Assembly: GCA_001510135.1 (NCBI GenBank)
Contig: LFER01000010.1
Span: 1-32,365, forward strand
Origin: Alphaproteobacteria bacterium casp-alpha6
Lineage (GTDB): Bacteria > Pseudomonadota > Alphaproteobacteria > Rhodobacterales > Rhodobacteraceae
DNA: 32,365 nt
Direction of reading: 5' to 3'
Shown here piece after piece: positions 24,312-32,206 of this stretch. A model generated the notes under the pieces. The model saw nothing but the letters and a program-made list of their open reading frames with translations. It was not told the DNA's origin and searched no databases. A program made the translations under genes and the position numbers. The stretch's first letter is position 1; every line of letters begins with the position of its first letter.

Positions 24312-25808
24312 ATGCACCAGCCTTTTTCAACAGTATCCGAAAACACGTGGTCCTTCTTGCGAGACGCGATGATCGCACCAACGGGATTTCGTGAGTATGA
24401 CGCACGTTGGAAATACCCGCAGGAAATAAATCTGCCTGGCATCACAGCCCTTGGATTGGGGATCGGGACCCAAATGCATCGTCGAGGAATTAAGCCGGTG
24501 ATTGCTGTTGGTAACGATTACAGAGACTATTCGTTATCCATCAAAAACGCGTTGATTATAGGATTAATGCAAGCCGGAATTCATGTGAAGGATATTGGTC
24601 CGGCCTTGTCGCCAATGGCCTACTTTGCCCAGTTTCATTTGGATGTACCGGCCGTTGCCATGGTAACAGCCAGCCACAATCCGAACGGTTGGACGGGTGT
24701 GAAGATGGGCTTTGAAAGGCCACTGACACACGGCCCCGAAGAAATGGGAGAGCTAAAATACATTGTCTTGAACGGCAAAGGTAAACCCGCATCAGGCGGT
24801 GCATATGAATTTGTCGATGGCGTGAAAGATGCTTATTTAGATGACCTTGTCAGAGATTTTCGGATGTCTCGCAGGCTTAAAATTGTTTGTGCCACGGGGA
24901 ATGGTACCGCGGGTGCTTTCGCGCCTGAACTCTTTGAACGCATGGGTGTTGAAGTTGTGGCAAGCCATAACACGCTCGATTACACTTTTCCAAATTATAA
25001 TCCAAATCCCGAGGCGATGGAAATGTTGCACGATATGGCAGCAACCGTCAAAGAAAGCGGAGCAGATCTGGCACTTGGCTTTGACGGCGACGGAGATCGG
25101 TGTGGTGTTGTTGACAATGAGGGAGAGGAAATTTTTGCTGATAAGGTTGGTGTGATTTTAGCAAGATCGCTGTCGAAAAAATACCCGAATGCAACTTTTG
25201 TTGCCGATGTTAAGTCAACTGGATTATTCGCATCTGATCCCGCGCTTCAAAAAAATGGCGTAAAAGCGGATTACTGGAAAACTGGTCACAGCCATATGAA
25301 ACGGCGTGTAAAGGAAATTGGGGCGTTAGCTGGTTTTGAAAAGTCGGGCCATTACTTCCTTTCTGAACCGGTTGGCCGCGGTTATGACTGCGGATTAAGA
25401 GTTGCTGTTGAAATTTGTAAACTTCTGGATGAAAATCCAGACAAGTCTATGGCCGATCTTCGTCGAGACCTGCCGGTCACATACTCGAGCCCAACGATGT
25501 CACCATATTGTGCTGACGATGAAAAGTATGATGTCTTGGACAGGATAGTTGAGAAAATCCAAGTTCATGCTGCGGATGGAAAACTTATTGCGGGAAGATC
25601 GATCGCACAGGTCGTAACGGTAAATGGCGCCCGTATCATTCTCGACAATGGTGCTTGGGGGTTGGTGCGCGCAAGCTCGAATACACCAAACCTCGTTGTG
25701 GTTTGTGAAAGCCCGGAGAGCGCTGCAGAGCTTAAGGCAGTCTTTAACGATCTTGATGGCATCATAAGAACAGAACCTTCTGTCGGCGCATACGATCAGA
25801 CGCTTTAA
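24312..25808 (+). CDS. Phosphomannomutase/phosphoglucomutase
   Basis: A 498-residue alpha-D-phosphohexomutase that interconverts hexose 6- and 1-phosphates, feeding GDP-mannose or UDP-glucose for surface polysaccharides. All four domain loops are present: the phosphoserine loop VTASHNPNGWTG (Ser121), the metal loop FDGDGDRCG (Asp258, 260, 262), the sugar-binding FEKSGHYFLSE, and the C-terminal phosphate-binding segment VRASSNTPNL. The start is ATG 24312, with GGAG 6 bases upstream, not the TTG at 24300. It follows the broken kpsT–kpsE pair by 28 bases and was probably in the same polysaccharide cluster, yet is intact, presumably because it has other roles. It converges on the histidine kinase gene with 4 bases between. 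Confidence 0.92.
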   Translation: MHQPFSTVSENTWSFLRDAMIAPTGFREYDARWKYPQEINLPGITALGLGIGTQMHRRGIKPVIAVGNDYRDYSLSIKNALIIGLMQAGIHVKDIGPALSPMAYFAQFHLDVPAVAMVTASHNPNGWTGVKMGFERPLTHGPEEMGELKYIVLNGKGKPASGGAYEFVDGVKDAYLDDLVRDFRMSRRLKIVCATGNGTAGAFAPELFERMGVEVVASHNTLDYTFPNYNPNPEAMEMLHDMAATVKESGADLALGFDGDGDRCGVVDNEGEEIFADKVGVILARSLSKKYPNATFVADVKSTGLFASDPALQKNGVKADYWKTGHSHMKRRVKEIGALAGFEKSGHYFLSEPVGRGYDCGLRVAVEICKLLDENPDKSMADLRRDLPVTYSSPTMSPYCADDEKYDVLDRIVEKIQVHAADGKLIAGRSIAQVVTVNGARIILDNGAWGLVRASSNTPNLVVVCESPESAAELKAVFNDLDGIIRTEPSVGAYDQTL

Positions 25809-25812
25809 GGAC

Positions 25813-27615
25813 TTATGTTACCTTTGCTTTAGTTCCGAACTCAGAAATAACCTTGATAAGGTCTGTTCGTTTAAGCGGCTTGGTCAGGTAATCGTCTATC
25901 CCGTAACCAAGTATTTCCGCTTTATCATCCGGCATGGCGTGCGCGGTCAGGGCAATAATGGGTGTTCGTGGTCTTTGTCCTTCTTTTTCAAAGGTACGTA
26001 TTTGGTGCGTTGCCTCTTTGCCATCCATTTTTGGCATCGAAATATCCATAAACACCAAATCTGGTGAAAATTTTTCAAATAACGCGATGGCCTCTTCTCC
26101 GTTGGCCGCGAACTTTAATTTAACATCAAGAGATTTCAACATCTTTTTAAAAATTAACTGATTTGTTTTATTGTCCTCGGCTGCCAAAATACGCAGCTGT
26201 TTTTGATCACCGGAGGGTAAAATATCCTCTGTTATTTTGGAAGGCAGCGGGTCTACGTGGGGATGTTTTAGCCTATCTTGCGGCACATGTGGAAGTTTCA
26301 AATTGACTGTAAACGAAGATCCTTTTCCTTCGGTAGAACAGACCGTAATTTCCCCACCCATTAAATCGACCAACCGTTTGCAAATGGATAATCCTAGACC
26401 TGTCCCTTCGAATTGGCGGGATTTTTCATTATCGCCTTGATTGAATTCATCAAAAATATGAGAAAGCTTTTCTTCGGCGATCCCGACCCCAGTATCTGTG
26501 ACTTCGAGGATCAATTCGGGGGTTTCATCATCCGAGCCATGTTGAGAGACCGTAATTGCTACAGATCCTTTTGGTGTGAATTTTACCGCATTTCCGATTA
26601 GATTGGTCATGATCTGGCGAATTCTACCGGGATCCCCCAAAAAATGGGATGGCAGGTCAGGAGGATAATTTAAAGTTAGGGTCAAATTTTTGGATTTTGC
26701 CGAACTTTTCAAGACCAGGATTATTTCATTCAGGCATTTTTTTAGATCGAATGGATGTTCAATGAGGCTGATTTTATTCGCTTCAATTTTTGAATAATCC
26801 AAAACATCATTAATGATCACCAAAAGCGCTTCACCAGAATTTTTCATGGTACGTGCAAATAACTTTTGTTCTTTGGACAATCCTGTATCCATCAATAATT
26901 CTGCCATACTAACAATACCATTCATGGGTCTTCGAATTTCGTGGCTGATATTGGCCAAAAATGCCGATTTTGCTCGATTTGCGGCTTCGGCGTTTGCCCG
27001 GGCATTTTTTAAATCAATCTGTTGCCTGATCGCTTCTGTAATGTTCAAACCAAGGCTTGTTATATCGCCCCCTACTCCACGCCGATCAATGAGCTTGACG
27101 TATTGATCATTCCAAAGCCGCATAACGATTGGAGCCAACACGCCACTTTTCCATCGCTCCCAAAGCTTTTGACACCACTCGGAGCGCGTGAGTTTTCCAG
27201 TATCGACGATACCTTCTTCGGCAAGGAGTTTTAACAATTGAAAATACGAGACCCCTTCGCGGACCTCTTCGAGGTTGTCAAAAATGGACAGGTAGGCAGC
27301 ATTTGCAAAAACAAGTTTGCTGTCCCTGTCAAATACAGCAAACCCATCCCGTATTGTGTTCAGCGAATGATGAAGCCGTCGTTCCGCAATTCGAATACGT
27401 TGATTTGCGGCTGATAAATCAGTTTTAACTCGTAGATTTTCGTCCAGAACATTATTAATTTTAGCACCAGTTTGGTCAATTTCTTGATTGAGATCTTTAG
27501 TGCGTTGGCTCAAGTTGCAATTTACACTGTAAAGTTCAGCCTGCTTGATCTGTAATATCCGTTCTGCGGCGAGGCGCGCACGTCGTTCATTGGCGAGATT
27601 TATTTTGTTGCTCAT
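25813..27615 (-). CDS. Hybrid sensor histidine kinase with receiver domain
   Basis: A 600-residue soluble protein. Residues 1–85 form a coiled coil (RRARLAAERILQIKQAEL…), 85–200 a PAS domain (GFAVFDRDSKLVFANAAYL), about 215–285 HisKA with phospho-acceptor His225 in FLANISHEIRRPMNG, 325–440 the ATPase with N box NLIGNAVKFTP (Asn342), G1 DTGVGIA and G2 GTGLGLS, and 475–595 a receiver domain with acidic AAED and phospho-acceptor Asp524 in VFMDISMPKMDG. No membrane segment is seen, so it should sense a cytoplasmic signal through PAS. The residue four after His225 is Arg instead of the usual Thr of HEIRTPMNG. The receiver at the end implies transfer to a separate phosphotransfer protein, not found here. 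Confidence 0.93.
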   Translation of the reverse strand: MSNKINLANERRARLAAERILQIKQAELYSVNCNLSQRTKDLNQEIDQTGAKINNVLDENLRVKTDLSAANQRIRIAERRLHHSLNTIRDGFAVFDRDSKLVFANAAYLSIFDNLEEVREGVSYFQLLKLLAEEGIVDTGKLTRSEWCQKLWERWKSGVLAPIVMRLWNDQYVKLIDRRGVGGDITSLGLNITEAIRQQIDLKNARANAEAANRAKSAFLANISHEIRRPMNGIVSMAELLMDTGLSKEQKLFARTMKNSGEALLVIINDVLDYSKIEANKISLIEHPFDLKKCLNEIILVLKSSAKSKNLTLTLNYPPDLPSHFLGDPGRIRQIMTNLIGNAVKFTPKGSVAITVSQHGSDDETPELILEVTDTGVGIAEEKLSHIFDEFNQGDNEKSRQFEGTGLGLSICKRLVDLMGGEITVCSTEGKGSSFTVNLKLPHVPQDRLKHPHVDPLPSKITEDILPSGDQKQLRILAAEDNKTNQLIFKKMLKSLDVKLKFAANGEEAIALFEKFSPDLVFMDISMPKMDGKEATHQIRTFEKEGQRPRTPIIALTAHAMPDDKAEILGYGIDDYLTKPLKRTDLIKVISEFGTKAKVT

Positions 27616-27729
27616 GCGATACGTCGTTTTGGTTTTTGTTGAAAGTCGCTCATCAAAATGAAGAAGCCCTTAACTTGAACAAAATTCTTATGTGTTTACG
27701 GGAAATTTTTTGGCCTTTAGGATCGGAAT

Positions 27730-28476
27730 ATGTCACAGAGCACAGTTTACATCACAGGGGCAGGCGTCAGTGCGGAAAGTGGTATCCCAACCTTTCGAGG
27801 CAAAGATGGATTTTGGACCATCGGGAGCGCAAATTATACTCCACAGGAAATGGCAACGCGTCAGATGTATCTATCGCACCCTGATGAATTTTTGCTATGG
27901 TATTATCAAAGATTTGCATCCTATCGCCATGTGAAACCGAACTTGGTTCACCTTTGGCTATCGGACAAAAACCTGATCACACAGAATATCGACGGATTGG
28001 ACGGCAAGGCTGGAAACCAAAGCTATATCCCCATTCATGGTCGGTTGGACAAAGTTACATTTTTGCATGATCAGGGCACTCCAGTCCCCATAGAAGACGC
28101 CCCTTGGGACGAGATTGCCAAAACCTGCCCAGACAATGATGAAACCTTGTTGAAGGCTGCACTCCTTGATGCTTTTCGGATTTCACCTAAGACTTTGAGG
28201 CCTGAACCGATGGTGTCACTGAGGCCTTTTGTGTTGTTGTTTGATGAATATTACACAGAACTTTATCGGATCAGTGAAGCTGAACAAAGGATGCAAGCCG
28301 CAGAGTGTTTTGTGTTTATGGGGACGTCATTCAGTGTCAATATTACCAACATCGCGCTAAATCATGCCCTACGGAGCGGGGCGGCAATTCATGTCGTTGA
28401 TCCAGAGCCCGTTGATATAGGCATTCCTGGTATTGTTTATCACGCTATGAAAGCTCAGGATTATATTGCGCAATGA
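27730..28476 (+). CDS. Sirtuin-like NAD-dependent deacylase lacking zinc cysteines
   Basis: A 248-residue Sir2-family protein. NAD-binding motifs are clear: ITGAGVSAESGIPTFRGKDG at residues 8–27, TQNIDGLDGKAG near 84–95, the catalytic His in YIPIHGRLDKV (His103), LRPFVLLFDEYYTELY (counterpart of LRP-x-V-x-FGE), MGTSFSVNITNIA and the C-terminal VVDPEP. The zinc module, normally two CxxC pairs between HG and LRP, is missing. The interval IHG…MVSLRP holds a single cysteine (KTCPDN). It may therefore be a zinc-independent sirtuin or a non-deacylase NAD-using enzyme. The start ATG at 27730 has an AGGATCGG sequence upstream. It stands alone between the divergent kinase gene and the small-peptide region. 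Confidence 0.85.
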   Translation: MSQSTVYITGAGVSAESGIPTFRGKDGFWTIGSANYTPQEMATRQMYLSHPDEFLLWYYQRFASYRHVKPNLVHLWLSDKNLITQNIDGLDGKAGNQSYIPIHGRLDKVTFLHDQGTPVPIEDAPWDEIAKTCPDNDETLLKAALLDAFRISPKTLRPEPMVSLRPFVLLFDEYYTELYRISEAEQRMQAAECFVFMGTSFSVNITNIALNHALRSGAAIHVVDPEPVDIGIPGIVYHAMKAQDYIAQ

Positions 28477-28589
28477 ACTCTGGCAAGAACGCATCAGAGT
28501 GAACATCAAGCGCGCAATATTTTCATGATTTCATTGCAATTTATGCCCAACACGCGCTATTGAACGACAAGCGAATTACGGAGGATACA

Positions 28590-28676
28590 ATGGGAATTAT
28601 CGCGACAGTCGTCAGCATCATCGTCGTTATCACTATCGGGGCAATTTGGGCGCTAACGCCCAGAGACAGGTCATAA
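28590..28676 (+). CDS. Predicted 28-residue single-span membrane peptide
   Basis: A short frame encoding a Met-Gly start, one hydrophobic helix (IIATVVSIIVVITIGAIWAL) and a hydrophilic end TPRDRS. It has a strong ribosome site (GGAGGATACA directly before ATG). A plausible promoter lies upstream, TTGCAA near 28537 and TATTGA near 28559, 18 bases apart. Positive residues after the helix predict a cytoplasmic C-terminus. Size and layout are like small subunits or regulators of membrane complexes, but I recognise no family. The rest of the 28477–28809 gap holds the folded element listed separately and no other gene that I can support. Confidence 0.55.
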   Translation: MGIIATVVSIIVVITIGAIWALTPRDRS

Positions 28677-28681
28677 GCCGA

Positions 28682-28743
28682 ATTGAACGCCCTGTTGCAA
28701 TTTTGATAGGGCATACCAAGATCTATAGCTTGGCTCGTTCAAT
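28682..28743 (+). other. Three-way-junction fold in the leader of the M20 gene
   Basis: ATTGAACG (28682–28689) pairs perfectly with CGTTCAAT (28736–28743). The stem encloses two further hairpins: CCCT/AGGG (28690–28693 with 28708–28711) and CCAAG/CTTGG (28716–28720 with 28729–28733). The three stems leave few unpaired junction bases. A fourth hairpin, GCGGC/GCCGC, follows nearer the M20 start. It could be a cis-regulatory RNA, a small RNA, or a DNA cruciform. I recognise no known riboswitch or ribozyme core. Confidence 0.4.
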
Positions 28744-28809
28744 AGAATTCGTTAAAGGCAGGCGGCCCCTGCAAGAGCCGCGTCAGGACAGCTTTCAGGA
28801 CGTTTTCTC

Positions 28810-30390
28810 GTGACTGTAAGCACCAGTGCACAACCCTTTTCTGATGCGCAGGCGCACGCCGTTCGGGTGATCAATGGCCGGATGGCAGAGCTGTCGCAGT
28901 GGTGCAGCCAGATTTTCGAATTTGGAGAAACGGCATGGCGCGAATATAACTCCGCAGCTTGGTATGTCTCCAAATTGCGCGAAGAGGGGTTTTCCGTCGA
29001 AGAGGGCTCCGGTGGAATGCCGACCGCATTTTGTGCGCAATGGTCAAACGGTGACGGTCCCACTATTGGATTATACGCCGAATATGATGGAATTCCTGGA
29101 AACTGTCAGGCTGCAGATACACAAAAACGGCCACGTGAGGGGCTTGGTTATTCTGCCGGTGGTCACACGGACCCCCATTCAGGATTAGGGATCAGCACGC
29201 TGGGTGCACTTCTTGCCACAAAGGCAGCGATGGAACGGCATGGGATCAAGGGATGTCTGCGCTATACCGGAGAGCCGGCCGAAAAAGTCCGCGGTTCAAA
29301 ACCCATCCATGCCGCCAAAGGGTATTACGATGGTCTTTCCGCGATGTTGTCGTTTCATCCGTTTTACATGCTGCCCATGTGTAACACAGTGCGATGGGAT
29401 ACGCATTGTGGAGCCGCATATTCGATGATTTATAGTTTCATCTGTGACGAACCTGAAAAATGGAGCGTATCGGATGGCGCACCGATTCCACAGGCCCATT
29501 CTGCCGTACGTGCGCCCGGAGCAAACGACGCGTTGGTGCAAATGTACCAATCCTCAAAACTCTTGCGTGACTCCATGCTGCCCCATCAAGGGGGCTGGTC
29601 AATATCAGAGGCGATTCTGACCGCGGGGCAGGCCACGGCTGACAATCTTCCGGCAGAATTGGCAGAGATCCAATATATGATCCGCGTACCCACATTGGAA
29701 ATGGCGGAACAGGTCACCAAAGTCTTGGACCAAAACGCACAGGCCGCTGCTCGGATAACCGGCTGCCGCTTAGAACGCCATTGGGTATCAAAATCCCGAC
29801 CCGGTCTTCCCAATCATACAATGGCCACGTTGGTTTGGGAGGCGTTAAGCGCAATCGGGGCACCGACTTGGGACGAGGGGGCAAAGGCACTTGCCAGAGA
29901 GATCCAATCAAACCTTGGGATTCCCCCGATGGAGGAGCCCTTTATTGACGAAATGACATCCTTGATTTCGCCGCAAGAGGGCGAAGTGATTTTGCGTCAA
30001 AACCTTCCGCCTTCCCAGAAAAACTCGACCTCTGACGACTATACAGATATGTGCTGGCACGCTCCAACCGCTCGACTTTATATCGCGCGCCCAGCGCTGA
30101 AACCTTCAGGGTCAAAAGCTTACCCTTCTTGGGTGATGAATGCGATGGGCGGCATCCCTGATTTGATTGATCCTATGATCAAAACAGCTGCAAAAACTTT
30201 GGCAGTTTCCGCATTGCGGCTTTTAGAAGATAGCGCACTTCGCAAAACCGCATACTCAGAATTTGAACGGCGAAAAGCTGAAAATGGGGATATTCCACCA
30301 TTATGTGACTATGATCCACCCCTGCAGTTTCGCTGGCCTGAATACGTACAAACTGTTCGGGGACGGGATTGGATCATCCCGTCATATTAG
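28810..30390 (+). CDS. M20-family amidohydrolase/peptidase (AbgB-like)
   Basis: A 526-residue cytoplasmic metalloenzyme of the M20D type, the group of p-aminobenzoyl-glutamate hydrolase subunit B (AbgB). Residues to note are VGLYAEYDGIPG-like IGLYAEYDGIPG, the metal motif GGHTDPHSGLG (His119, Asp121, His123) where AbgB proteins usually read GHGCGHN, and TGEPAEKVRGSK with the likely catalytic Glu158. A dimerisation domain in the middle is followed by a return to the catalytic domain with TSDDYTDMCWHAPTARLYIA. It starts with GTG; the ribosome site is modest. The cut bond is presumably an amide, substrate unknown. The leader can fold into a three-way junction. Its stop codon overlaps that of the convergent sulfatase gene. 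Confidence 0.85.
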   Translation: MTVSTSAQPFSDAQAHAVRVINGRMAELSQWCSQIFEFGETAWREYNSAAWYVSKLREEGFSVEEGSGGMPTAFCAQWSNGDGPTIGLYAEYDGIPGNCQAADTQKRPREGLGYSAGGHTDPHSGLGISTLGALLATKAAMERHGIKGCLRYTGEPAEKVRGSKPIHAAKGYYDGLSAMLSFHPFYMLPMCNTVRWDTHCGAAYSMIYSFICDEPEKWSVSDGAPIPQAHSAVRAPGANDALVQMYQSSKLLRDSMLPHQGGWSISEAILTAGQATADNLPAELAEIQYMIRVPTLEMAEQVTKVLDQNAQAAARITGCRLERHWVSKSRPGLPNHTMATLVWEALSAIGAPTWDEGAKALAREIQSNLGIPPMEEPFIDEMTSLISPQEGEVILRQNLPPSQKNSTSDDYTDMCWHAPTARLYIARPALKPSGSKAYPSWVMNAMGGIPDLIDPMIKTAAKTLAVSALRLLEDSALRKTAYSEFERRKAENGDIPPLCDYDPPLQFRWPEYVQTVRGRDWIIPSY

Positions 30391-32063
30391 GGCTGTGCCG
30401 CCCGACGATCCTTCTTATTGGCGGCTGTGCGCCCGCGATATTTTACGGTGAGCTCAAGAGGCGTGTCGTTTTCATCGTAAATGCCTACGACAACCCCTCT
30501 CTTGCGGCTTTTGGTGCGCATTTCAATAAGCTGTTCTTCGCTTCTGGTTGTGCGTTGAGATTGCCGTCTCGTCCACCGGAATAGATAGTCATAAAGCATA
30601 GCAATAACGTCAGAATGTTCTTCGCTGTCTCCAAGATCGGTAAGTTCCAAAGGATCATTTTCAAGATCAAATAGAATAGGACGATAACCACCCTCGCAAT
30701 GGATCAATTTCCATGACTTGGTTGCGACCATGAACATGATCGCATCGCGCACCCCAATATTATTGAGCAGCGCGACAGGCGTTGCTGAATAATCATATTC
30801 GCAAATCACAAAATCCCGATGGGTTTCCGCCCGTTCTCCATGTAAAATTGGAAGGAGGCTTTCACCCTCTAAAATGTGATTCTCTGGCTTTGATCCAGCA
30901 ACTTCAACAAATGTTGGGATAAGATCGATAGATTCCACCATCGCATCACAGACAGAGCCGCGGGCCACATCTGCCTCCGGGCTTGGGTCATAAATAATCA
31001 AAGGGACTTTGGTTGAGGCATCATGGAAAAATGTTTTTTCCCCCATCCAATGATCTCCAAGGAAGTCCCCATGATCTGAGGTCAACACAATCATTGTATC
31101 ATCCATGCGTCCGGTTTTTTTGAGCCAATCAAACAAACGACCCATTTGATCGTCTGCTTGCTTGATAAGCCCCATATAAGCAGGGATCACGGCATCACGA
31201 ACTTCTTTTCTGGAAAAGGTCTGACCGACAATAGTATCCATGAACATTTTCAAAACAGGGTGGGCATTTTCGCGTTCGCTGTTGGACCGCACTACGGGTT
31301 TGACATGTTCTGGTCCATACATGGATGCATAAGGTTCCGGTACAATATAGGGCCAATGCGGTTTGATAAAACTCAGGTGACAGCACCACGGCCCCTCCGC
31401 CTGCTCGATAAAGTCAATTCCGCGCCCCGTGAGATAAGGTGTTTCGCTATCTTCCTCAGCAATATTTGCGGCCTTGTCAGAGTTTTTCAAAAACCATCCT
31501 GACTGAACATTACCGTCTTCATCTAATCCAGAATTTGCAAAATCATGCCATGGATTGTCACTTTCATACCCTTTGTCACGAAGCCACTTGTTATATTCCT
31601 TTGCTCCATTTGGATCGTAAAATCCATCTGGACCCTCGGGCAGCATTCCGTCATCGCGTTCAAAAACATCAAATCCACATTCTGAAACCCGCGCTCCGAT
31701 CAATGAATCAGGTTCAAGGCCAAGACGTGCCATACCTTCTTCGTCTGCGCGCATGTGTGTCTTGCCGACAAGAAAACAGCCCATTCCCGCTTTGCGCAGA
31801 TGATCACCCATGGTTAATTCCCCAACCTTCAACGGAATGCCATTCCAGCTTGCTCCGTGGGAATGCACATAACGCCCTGTGTATGTGCTCATCCTTGAAG
31901 ACCCGCAAATCGGGGACTGAATATAGGCCCGCGTAAAGCGCACCCCCTGAGAGGCCAACCAATCAATATTTGGGGTCTCAAGGTGGGGGTGACCTGAACA
32001 GCTGAGGTAATCCCACCGCAGTTGGTCAAACATGATAAAAAGGATATTTTTTGCTTTTGCCAT
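30387..32063 (-). CDS. Type I sulfatase / alkaline-phosphatase superfamily hydrolase
   Basis: A 558-residue enzyme without a visible signal peptide, so probably cytoplasmic. The N-terminus ILFIMFDQLRWDYLSCSGHP gives metal-binding Asp13. The active-site cysteine that would mature to formylglycine lies in SPICGSSRMSTYTGRY (C53-G-S-S-R57), a variant of the usual CxPxR/CxAxR. The second metal site and catalytic Lys/His are in VLTSDHGDFLGDHWMGEKTFFHD, and KPHWPY is a further conserved segment. Substrates in the family include sulfate and phosphate or phosphonate esters; none can be assigned. I start at ATG 32063 (MAKAKNILFIMFDQ) because the upstream extension is not sulfatase-like; no strong ribosome site is seen. 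It converges on the M20 gene with a 4-base overlap of the ends. Confidence 0.9.
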   Translation of the reverse strand: MAKAKNILFIMFDQLRWDYLSCSGHPHLETPNIDWLASQGVRFTRAYIQSPICGSSRMSTYTGRYVHSHGASWNGIPLKVGELTMGDHLRKAGMGCFLVGKTHMRADEEGMARLGLEPDSLIGARVSECGFDVFERDDGMLPEGPDGFYDPNGAKEYNKWLRDKGYESDNPWHDFANSGLDEDGNVQSGWFLKNSDKAANIAEEDSETPYLTGRGIDFIEQAEGPWCCHLSFIKPHWPYIVPEPYASMYGPEHVKPVVRSNSERENAHPVLKMFMDTIVGQTFSRKEVRDAVIPAYMGLIKQADDQMGRLFDWLKKTGRMDDTMIVLTSDHGDFLGDHWMGEKTFFHDASTKVPLIIYDPSPEADVARGSVCDAMVESIDLIPTFVEVAGSKPENHILEGESLLPILHGERAETHRDFVICEYDYSATPVALLNNIGVRDAIMFMVATKSWKLIHCEGGYRPILFDLENDPLELTDLGDSEEHSDVIAMLYDYLFRWTRRQSQRTTRSEEQLIEMRTKSRKRGVVVGIYDENDTPLELTVKYRGRTAANKKDRRAAQP

Positions 32064-32124
32064 GGCGTACTTTTCGAACTTCTCAATAGTCACAAGTATC
32101 GCAGCAATTTGGCCCATAGGCTAG

Positions 32125-32136
32125 ACACATATGTGT
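32125..32136. promoter_or_regulatory. 12-base perfect palindrome upstream of the sulfatase gene
   Basis: ACACATATGTGT is a perfect palindrome about 62 bases before the sulfatase start. It could be an operator for a dimeric regulator. No promoter hexamers were assigned around it, and a palindrome of this length can arise by chance. Confidence 0.2.
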
Positions 32137-32206
32137 GCGCTAAGAAACAGGAAAGCAGAGATTTCTCATTAAAAAGTTAGTTGACCTGTTTCAATGGCCC
32201 AATCTT

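Noticed and set aside
28477..28510. Inverted repeat ACTCTG/CAGAGT after the sirtuin gene as a terminator
   Set aside because: Only 6 pairs with a 12-base loop and no T run; too weak to call.
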